Shown here: positions 15,557-21,080 of the stretch, piece after piece
How positions within the stretch are numbered: the stretch's first letter is position 1
Layout: each line of letters opens with the position of its first letter
NCBI GenBank assembly: GCA_963925495.1
Contig: CAWUST010000071.1
Coordinates: 1-21,080, forward strand
Reading direction: 5' to 3'
Origin: UBA2108 sp963925495
GTDB taxonomy: Bacteria > Bacteroidota > Bacteroidia > Flavobacteriales_G > Salibacteraceae
DNA length: 21,080 bases
The notes under the pieces: generated by a model
What the model was told of the DNA's origin: nothing
The model's input: the letters and a program-made list of their open reading frames with translations, nothing else
The model's database searches: none
Program-made: the position numbers and the translations under genes

Positions 15557-17188
15557 TCAATTTTTTATCAATCGTTTTACAAACATTTCGTGTTCACCAA
15601 CATATACCTTAAGAAGATAAATGCCATCGGATAAATTATTGAGTTTAATACTTTGTGAGTTGACATTGCCAATGGATCCCGAAAGAACGACCGTTCCAGT
15701 CATATCAATAATTTCCATACTCCAGTCTATATTTTCATTTCCCGAAACCTCTAAATTAATCACCTCATGAAACGGATTTGGATAAACAGTTAAAGCATAG
15801 GGAGAATGCTGAATTGGCGAGACACTGACTGTAGTGTCAGAACTATCTATTGCAGCCAAAATACATTGATATAGATTTAAGGTTCCACCTGTTGTTGTTC
15901 CATCCATTGATGAAATCTTTCGTGTTCCTTTTTTAAGCATTAGCCCTCTTACTACAAGAGCAAGTTTATCTTGATCATTTTTATATTTCACAAGCGTGTC
16001 TTTTGGCAGCGCCGAATACATAAGAGCCAATGCACCGCTAACCATTGGCGTGGCATAAGAAGTTCCGCTTCCAAATGAAACGCCGTTTCCTTTATCGGTA
16101 GAAATTACGTCAACTCCAGGAGCTCCCATATCTATACTAACTTTCCCAAAACCACTATTTACAGCCTTTCTGTCGTTTCTATCAATACTAGTAACTGCTA
16201 TTAAATAATTACTTGGACAAGTAGTCGGAATGTCACCAACAGCATCTACATCTTCATTAGAATTTGGCCCTGCGCCAACACTTATAATACCAGCCCTACC
16301 CATTATATTATACATTTCGCACCAAGCAGGAAAGTTTTGTGGCTTACCGCGATTAACTCCAAATGAGGAATTTGACACAATGATATATGCTCCTGAATCA
16401 CCATTACTTCGGTTATACATTTTCCGGAGGCCCAATACATAATCGTAGGATTTCAAAGCAACAGATTCAAGAGTAGATGAACCTTGAACGGCAACAAATT
16501 TGACATCCCAATTAAGACTTGCAACATCGGTTGTGTTATTTGTTTTAGCTCCCAACATACCAGCTACCATAGTGCCGTGCGAACTACCAGCTGGGTAAAT
16601 ATATGAGGAATCGTCGAATGTATTCCACCCACTTACATCGTCTACATATCCATTTTTATCATCATCCACATTATTGTTTGGTATTTCGTGTCTGTTTACC
16701 CAAACATTCGCTTTTAAATCGTCATGATTAAGCAAAAAGGATTCATCAATTACGGCTATTACAATTTCTTGAGAGTCTTTGGTAATTCCTCCTGTCGCAA
16801 TACTCCAAGCTTTTTCTGCATCTACATTTTTCAAATTCCATTGCACAGGAAAAGAAGGATCGTCTGGTGCTTTTCTATATTCAATATTATTGTGATTCCA
16901 TTGTGCAAATTGGCAGCTTGGAAAACTCCTAAATACATGTAAAACTTCCTCCTCTTGAATTGCTCTATTTACATAGTCATATTGAAACAAATAAAGCTCA
17001 GCATCTTTTGAAATAACTTCTTTTAGCAAAACATTTAATTCGGAATAATTGGCATTCATAAAACTCAAATAGCCCTCTAAATCATTGGATTCCACTTTGG
17101 CAATAACCTCACCTAAAACATGGTTTTTTTGCGCTATCGAAACAGTGGAAAGGAATAATACGATTAATAGACTATTGATTTTTTTCAT
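15557..17188 (-). CDS. Secreted subtilisin-like (S8) protease with T9SS sorting domain
   Basis: A 543-residue protein with signal peptide 1-20 (ends SIAQ), a prodomain-like part, an S8 catalytic domain (about 120-440) and a type A T9SS sorting domain (YPNPFHEVINLEV to the end, about 465-543). The triad is Asp148 (VIAVIDESF), His204 (SSHGTMVAG) and Ser377 (GSGTSYATPMVSG). Two departures from textbook subtilisin: the Asp is followed by ES instead of TG, and the usual AGN oxyanion motif reads GAGPNSN, where Asn309 may serve. It should be exported by T9SS. The start at 17188 follows a consensus promoter after 5 nt. It is not adjacent to the other subtilase and has a different domain layout, so it is not a recent tandem copy. 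Confidence 0.92.
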   Translation of the reverse strand: MKKINSLLIVLFLSTVSIAQKNHVLGEVIAKVESNDLEGYLSFMNANYSELNVLLKEVISKDAELYLFQYDYVNRAIQEEEVLHVFRSFPSCQFAQWNHNNIEYRKAPDDPSFPVQWNLKNVDAEKAWSIATGGITKDSQEIVIAVIDESFLLNHDDLKANVWVNRHEIPNNNVDDDKNGYVDDVSGWNTFDDSSYIYPAGSSHGTMVAGMLGAKTNNTTDVASLNWDVKFVAVQGSSTLESVALKSYDYVLGLRKMYNRSNGDSGAYIIVSNSSFGVNRGKPQNFPAWCEMYNIMGRAGIISVGAGPNSNEDVDAVGDIPTTCPSNYLIAVTSIDRNDRKAVNSGFGKVSIDMGAPGVDVISTDKGNGVSFGSGTSYATPMVSGALALMYSALPKDTLVKYKNDQDKLALVVRGLMLKKGTRKISSMDGTTTGGTLNLYQCILAAIDSSDTTVSVSPIQHSPYALTVYPNPFHEVINLEVSGNENIDWSMEIIDMTGTVVLSGSIGNVNSQSIKLNNLSDGIYLLKVYVGEHEMFVKRLIKN

Positions 17189-17193
17189 ACTTA

Positions 17194-17226
17194 CAAAGTT
17201 AAAAGGAAACTCAAAATTAACGTCAA
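17194..17226 (-). promoter_or_regulatory. Bacteroidota-type promoter of the second subtilase
   Basis: On the minus strand, TTG (17226-17224), a 22-nt spacer and TAACTTTG (17201-17194) lie upstream, and the ATG at 17188 follows after 5 nt. Both boxes match consensus. Confidence 0.65.
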
Positions 17227-17299
17227 TCGATTTAGTGTCTTCACAAATCCAAAATTAAGCTTTGTAATGACCTTGAATTAGTAAGAAACAAACATTTAT

Positions 17300-17665
17300 T
17301 TAACGGCTCTTTAGATAGCCCATAATAGCTAAAGTCAAGGATAAGGTGCCAATTGTAATTATTATCCAACGCATGCTGGAGTTGGCAATAAACTTACTTC
17401 TATACTGACCAATTGCCATGTTATTAAGTTTCTCAACTTCTTTAAAAAACTTTTTATGGATGGCAAAATAATAGACCAATCCGTTGTCTTTGCTATCGTT
17501 ATGCCTTTCGTACTCCACTTTATGTTCAATCAATAAATTTTCGAAAAAACCAGCTTGATCGGCTCTGGCAAAATGAAAAACATGAAATCTTTTTTGTGAT
17601 GGGTGAATTCTATAATTGGTAAAATCTAATAATTCCTCAACCTTTGTGGGGTCTTCATTATTCAT
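17300..17665 (-). CDS. Hypothetical protein with one C-terminal membrane helix
   Basis: A 121-residue protein that I do not recognise as a named family. The first about 95 residues are soluble, rich in aromatic and charged residues (HVFHFARADQAGFFENLL; YYFAIHKKFF), and may form a small alpha/beta domain. Residues 98-117 (MRWIIITIGTLSLTLAIMGY) form a single membrane helix with a short basic tail, so the bulk is probably cytoplasmic (tail-anchored) or held at the membrane surface. Its ATG overlaps the stop codon of the M23 peptidase gene by one base (TAATG), so it is translationally coupled and likely works with, or regulates, that enzyme. Confidence 0.75.
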   Translation of the reverse strand: MNNEDPTKVEELLDFTNYRIHPSQKRFHVFHFARADQAGFFENLLIEHKVEYERHNDSKDNGLVYYFAIHKKFFKEVEKLNNMAIGQYRSKFIANSSMRWIIITIGTLSLTLAIMGYLKSR

Positions 17666-18783
17666 TATAATATTCTTATTTTTTGTCCCACTTGAAGAGT
17701 TGAGTTTCTGCGAATGTGATTTTCAGTACAAATCTTGGTACATGTTGTAGCATACTTTTCAGCAATACCATATAAATAATCTCCTTTTTTTACTGTATAA
17801 TATTCTACTCCATCAGGAATTGCAGCATAACCCCATTTCGTTTTTGTAATCGTTATCTGCTTATCAATTAATTTTTCGTTTTTAAAATCAATAATTTGTG
17901 CAGGATCAAAAGCTACTCCTTTAAATCTACATTCGAAATGTAAATGACTTCCGGTGGATTGCCCAGAGCTACCTCCTAAACCAAGTACGTCTCCAGCTTT
18001 TACTTCATCTCCAATACTCACTTTGTACCTGTGAAGATGAGCATATAACGTTTCCAAACCATTGTAATGACGAACTACTATTACCCTACCATAACCACCA
18101 TAAAATCCAACATAACGAACTTTTCCTTTAAATGCAGAATGAACTGGATCCCATACTTGTAAATCCAAGTCAATGCCGCGATGCGAGCGATTCCATCGGT
18201 GGCCATAAGTGCTTGTAACCACTATTTTTTTTAGAGGAGTTTTGTATTCCCCTAAACTTTCACTCGACAATAAAAGTCGATTGCTTGAATCATTTTCCCA
18301 TAATTCTATAGCATAGGGGTGTGGTTTAGTAATATTCCATTCACTATAAAAATTATGTGCTGGATAATCAAAAGACTTGCGGGTATAATCAAAATCTTTG
18401 GGTGCACTAAAGTCATGATTTATCAAAAATAAACTTATCTGATTTATAAGGGCATAATTCTCATCTCCAGCATCAAAGAGTGAGTCCATAAAGAATGTAA
18501 GCTCCATTTTAGTCATTGTTTTTACAGATAAAAACACTTTTATTTGACCAAGGACTTTGTCTGAAACTGAAGTGGTTTTCACCAAAGAATCATAATATTC
18601 TTGAATTTTTTCGTCAGTTAAGCTTTCAAAAGAATCAAACAAGGTCTTTTCACCATAAAGCACTACCGCCTTTTTGACTGGCTTTTCTTTTTTGATAACC
18701 CCTTCTTTTTCAGTAGGTATTATAAAGCCAAAAGCCAAGAAAGCTGAGAGTGTGAGAAAAATAAAAGATTTATTGTTTAGCAT
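17665..18783 (-). CDS. M23-family (LytM) cell-wall endopeptidase with C-terminal LysM domain
   Basis: A 372-residue secreted or anchored peptidoglycan endopeptidase. N-terminal hydrophobic signal or anchor (5-22), a linker region to about 185, an M23 domain (about 186-300), and a C-terminal LysM domain (327-372, YYTVKKGDYLYGIAEKY) for glycan binding. Zinc and catalytic residues are all present: His201 and Asp205 (HRGIDLDL), His249 (YAHLH), His280 and His282 (GSHLHFE). It should therefore be active, unlike degenerate LytM activators. It leads a two-gene operon with the membrane-helix protein. A degenerate promoter box (TATATTCG, minus strand 18803-18796) lies 12 nt upstream, next to a perfect inverted repeat. 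Confidence 0.92.
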   Translation of the reverse strand: MLNNKSFIFLTLSAFLAFGFIIPTEKEGVIKKEKPVKKAVVLYGEKTLFDSFESLTDEKIQEYYDSLVKTTSVSDKVLGQIKVFLSVKTMTKMELTFFMDSLFDAGDENYALINQISLFLINHDFSAPKDFDYTRKSFDYPAHNFYSEWNITKPHPYAIELWENDSSNRLLLSSESLGEYKTPLKKIVVTSTYGHRWNRSHRGIDLDLQVWDPVHSAFKGKVRYVGFYGGYGRVIVVRHYNGLETLYAHLHRYKVSIGDEVKAGDVLGLGGSSGQSTGSHLHFECRFKGVAFDPAQIIDFKNEKLIDKQITITKTKWGYAAIPDGVEYYTVKKGDYLYGIAEKYATTCTKICTENHIRRNSTLQVGQKIRIL

Positions 18784-18812
18784 GTTAACTTGCGGCGAAT
18801 ATAATAAAAGTG

Positions 18813-18837
18813 AATTAGAGAATTATATTCTCTAATT
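18813..18837. repeat. Perfect 11-bp inverted repeat, candidate operator
   Basis: AATTAGAGAAT (18813-18823), a 3-nt centre and ATTCTCTAATT (18827-18837) are exactly complementary. The element sits between the divergent M23 (start 18783) and Nudix (start 18899) genes. It falls where the -33 region of the M23 promoter would be and 25 nt upstream of the Nudix TTG box. A dyad regulator site is one reading; a hairpin is another. Confidence 0.5.
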
Positions 18838-18861
18838 TTAAAACAAGATTTATTTTATTTA

Positions 18862-18894
18862 TTGCTCCATAAAAAAATGATAACTCTAAATTTG
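18862..18894 (+). promoter_or_regulatory. Bacteroidota-type promoter of the Nudix-Omp85 pair
   Basis: TTG (18862-18864), a 22-nt spacer and TAAATTTG (18887-18894) match consensus exactly; the ATG at 18899 follows after 4 nt, leaving almost no leader. Confidence 0.65.
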
Positions 18895-18898
18895 CAGA

Positions 18899-19369
18899 AT
18901 GGCAAAATCTCTTCCAGATATTTCTAAATTCAATATTCGTAATTACGGTTTGTTATTCAATAACAAAAATGAGGTTCTGCTTTCGGACGAAATAATAAGG
19001 GGCGAACATTTCACAAAATTCCCTGGAGGAGGATTGGAGTTTGGAGAGTCGCCCATTGAATGTTTGCATCGTGAATTTTTGGAAGAGATGAATCAAAAAA
19101 TAGAAGTGGTCTCGCATTTTTATACCACCGACAAATTTATTCGATCTGCTTTTAGACCACAGGAACAAGTGATTTGCATTTATCACACCGTCAATACAAT
19201 AGGACATGTAAATTTCAAAACCAGCGCTAATAAATTTAATTTCAATACGCGAATTGAAGGAGATCAAGAGGCTTTTCGCTGGTCCAAAATTTCGGATCTA
19301 AATCCAAAAGATTTTGCATTTTTGAGTGATGCCGAAGTAGTTAAATTAATTAAACGTAAACTTTCTTGA
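18899..19369 (+). CDS. Nudix hydrolase
   Basis: A 156-residue single-domain hydrolase of nucleoside-diphosphate-linked compounds. The Nudix box is at residues 44-66: Gly44, Glu50, then REFLEE (58-63) with the metal-binding glutamates. The usual Gly near the end of the box is replaced by Asn65; all catalytic acids are kept. The substrate cannot be inferred. ATG at 18899 is the only sensible start and lies 4 nt behind a consensus promoter. Its TGA overlaps the start of the following outer-membrane gene. Confidence 0.9.
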   Translation: MAKSLPDISKFNIRNYGLLFNNKNEVLLSDEIIRGEHFTKFPGGGLEFGESPIECLHREFLEEMNQKIEVVSHFYTTDKFIRSAFRPQEQVICIYHTVNTIGHVNFKTSANKFNFNTRIEGDQEAFRWSKISDLNPKDFAFLSDAEVVKLIKRKLS

Positions 19370-20472
19370 ATTCTTTAAACAAAACTTTTATTGCTTTTGC
19401 ATTTCTTGCTTTTACGCTAACTCCCATATTATTGTGTGCGCAAATAAAAAAGCCATTAATTGATTTCGAAAAAGAAAGGGAATTTTTGATCCTTCCGAGT
19501 GCTTATTACACTCCTGAAACCAAATGGGCATTTGGAGCAGTTGCTATTGGTTTTTTTCATTTAAACAAAAAGGACACTATTTCACCAGTATCCAATGCGG
19601 CTATGTCTTTTGCTTATACGCTTAATGATCAAATCCTTTTTCAAGCACCCTTTAACCTGTACTTCAAGCAAGACACCATGCGAATATTGGGCGAGGTTGC
19701 CTACTATCGTTATCCCTATTTCTTTTCTGGTGTTGGCAATGGCTATCCTGAAGATTTTACTGAAAACTATTCAGCAAGTTTTCCAAGGTTTCAAATTGCC
19801 GTATTGAGAAAAGTTTGGAAAAATTTGTACACTGGTCCACGGCTATTTCTACAAAACACAACCATGGAGAATGTTACGGCAGGTGGATTACTTGAATCTG
19901 GGAATGTACCAGGTGGTAGCGGTGGAGTTGCAAACGCTCTTGGGTGGGATATTAGATTGGATGCAAGAAACAACGTATACGCACCTACAAAAGGATACTA
20001 TTTTAAAACAAGTATGCTCGTTTTTGAAAAAGTAATAGGAAGTGATTTTGACTTTAACCATTTCGAAATTGACCTTCGGGGATATTTTAATTTGGGTAAA
20101 AATCACATAATTGCTTTACAGAGTTATTCTGAATTCAATTTCGGAGATACTCCATTCAATCGCCTGGGGCAATTGGGTGATAGTAAAATAATGAGAGGAT
20201 ATAAGAAAGGGGTATATCGTGACCAACTTATGACTGCGGCACAGGTAGAATACCGAACTCCTATTTGGTATGTATTCGGTTTTACAGCCTTTTTTGGTGT
20301 TGGTTCAGTTGCGGATAAGTTCGATAATTTTTCCAAGCAATACATTAGACCTAGTTATGGTGCTGGCATGCGAGTAGCTTTTAATAAAAAAGAACGAATT
20401 CATATTCGATTGGATTATGCTAGAGGAACGAATAGAGAAGAGTTTTATATTACGTTGAGCGAGTCTTTTTAA
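19366..20472 (+). CDS. Omp85/BamA-type outer-membrane beta-barrel protein without POTRA domains
   Basis: A 368-residue protein with a signal peptide (1-25, ending LLCAQ) followed directly by beta-barrel sequence with alternating hydrophobic residues. The MRGYKKGVYRD motif (276-286) corresponds to the conserved (V/M)RG(F/Y) loop of the Omp85 superfamily, and the chain ends in Phe, as barrels assembled by BAM do. There is no room for POTRA domains, so it resembles short surface-antigen-like barrels rather than BamA itself. The start is TTG, overlapping the Nudix stop (TTGA); the next Met is deep inside the barrel and would lose the signal peptide. Substrate or partner unknown. Confidence 0.8.
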   Translation: MNSLNKTFIAFAFLAFTLTPILLCAQIKKPLIDFEKEREFLILPSAYYTPETKWAFGAVAIGFFHLNKKDTISPVSNAAMSFAYTLNDQILFQAPFNLYFKQDTMRILGEVAYYRYPYFFSGVGNGYPEDFTENYSASFPRFQIAVLRKVWKNLYTGPRLFLQNTTMENVTAGGLLESGNVPGGSGGVANALGWDIRLDARNNVYAPTKGYYFKTSMLVFEKVIGSDFDFNHFEIDLRGYFNLGKNHIIALQSYSEFNFGDTPFNRLGQLGDSKIMRGYKKGVYRDQLMTAAQVEYRTPIWYVFGFTAFFGVGSVADKFDNFSKQYIRPSYGAGMRVAFNKKERIHIRLDYARGTNREEFYITLSESF

Positions 20473-20537
20473 TTTTAAACATGTTCCATTTCTATTTATC
20501 CTAAAAAAATCAACAAAGGCAAATAGCAGATTGACCT

Positions 20538-21080
20538 CTAAGGTGCAAACACCAACTTTTTTCTTATTACAAAATCTTCACACTCCAACAAATACAGATA
20601 TGTTCCTGGTACTAAGTCAAATTCGGAAGCTTGAAAAGTTATTTTTTGTTCGCCCGCTTTCAGCTTTTTCTTTTTCCTAATCCACCCTATTCTACTTCCA
20701 TTCAAATCGTAGAGTCCAATTTTAATTTTTTGGGGATTGCTTAATGTAAAAACAATATTCACTTCTGATTGAAATGGGTTTGGGTAAGAATCAACCGCCC
20801 AATTATAATTTTCGACAACTGCTACTTTCGTGTTTTGCTCCGTATACAAAGCTGTCCAAATTTCAGTTTTATCGTTATTCATTGCGGTCCATATTGGTCG
20901 AACATTCCCTTTTACAGCACTAATGTTTGTGTAATCACCAAAAAACACCCCTTTAGAAGGGTCAAAAGGTTTTTCGCTTAAAATACCATTTACAAAAGTC
21001 TCTCCGCCATCATAAGAAACAGCCATATAAACATCCGTTTTGGTGTCCTCGTAGTTTCTTCTGTCGTACCAAATAAAATA
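20538..21080 (-). CDS. 3' end of a sialidase-like (BNR/Asp-box) secreted protein with T9SS sorting domain
   Basis: The frame is open through the right edge of the window, so the Met at 21026 is internal and the N-terminal part is missing. The visible 180 residues begin with WYDRRNYEDTKTDVYMAVS, then an Asp-box SYDGGETF, FFGDYTNISA and VRPIWTAMN, which resemble the last blades of sialidase/BNR-type beta-propellers. This is followed by a type A T9SS sorting domain (SYPNPFQSEVNIVF to the C-terminus). It is therefore probably a secreted or surface glycan-binding or hydrolysing protein; the catalytic part cannot be judged. It is convergent with the Omp85 gene, with no convincing terminator in 20473-20537. 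Confidence 0.78.
   Translation of the reverse strand, partial: YFIWYDRRNYEDTKTDVYMAVSYDGGETFVNGILSEKPFDPSKGVFFGDYTNISAVKGNVRPIWTAMNNDKTEIWTALYTEQNTKVAVVENYNWAVDSYPNPFQSEVNIVFTLSNPQKIKIGLYDLNGSRIGWIRKKKKLKAGEQKITFQASEFDLVPGTYLYLLECEDFVIRKKLVFAP

Overview
The window looks like chromosomal DNA from a low-GC member of the Bacteroidota. Evidence: C-terminal type IX secretion (T9SS) sorting domains on three genes, no Shine-Dalgarno sequences, and several Bacteroidota-type promoters (TTG, 22-nt spacer, TAnnTTTG) lying directly against start codons. I see no rRNA, tRNA, CRISPR array, insertion sequence or phage structural cluster.

Layout. 1-954 (+): 3' part of a self-cleaving S74 (tail-spike chaperone) protein with 51-bp YadA-like repeats. 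1216-2595 (-): tRNA-modification GTPase mnmE. 2663-4439 (+), divergent from mnmE: a membrane-anchored SurA/PpiC-like prolyl isomerase whose N-terminus is broken at an A8 run, followed 2 nt later by a HupE/UreJ-type membrane protein. 4552-5316 (+): an exonuclease III-type AP endonuclease. 5429-9220 (-): a very large secreted subtilisin-like protease with MAM, PKD and T9SS domains, with a clear terminator. 9560-13817 (+): a tight run of rarA, a GNAT acetyltransferase, mltG and a phosphohexomutase. 13836-14218 (-): a small, frameshifted two-helix membrane protein or gene remnant. 14309-15445 (-): a di-haem cytochrome c peroxidase-like lipoprotein. 15557-17188 (-): a second T9SS subtilase. 17300-18783 (-): an M23 endopeptidase with a LysM domain, and a one-helix membrane protein in the same operon. 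18899-20472 (+): a Nudix hydrolase overlapping an Omp85-type outer-membrane barrel. 20538-21080 (-): the 3' end of a sialidase-like T9SS cargo gene.

Together these are housekeeping genes (mnmE, rarA, xth, mltG, phosphohexomutase) mixed with envelope and secreted-protein genes. I do not see a defence island or a clearly new multi-gene system. The observations most worth a second look are: the recurrent promoter-to-start architecture suggesting leaderless or near-leaderless transcripts; two genes broken at homopolymer runs in the same direction (true slippage, or undercalled bases); a perfect 11-bp inverted repeat between the divergent M23 and Nudix genes; and the S74 autoprocessing protein outside a phage context.
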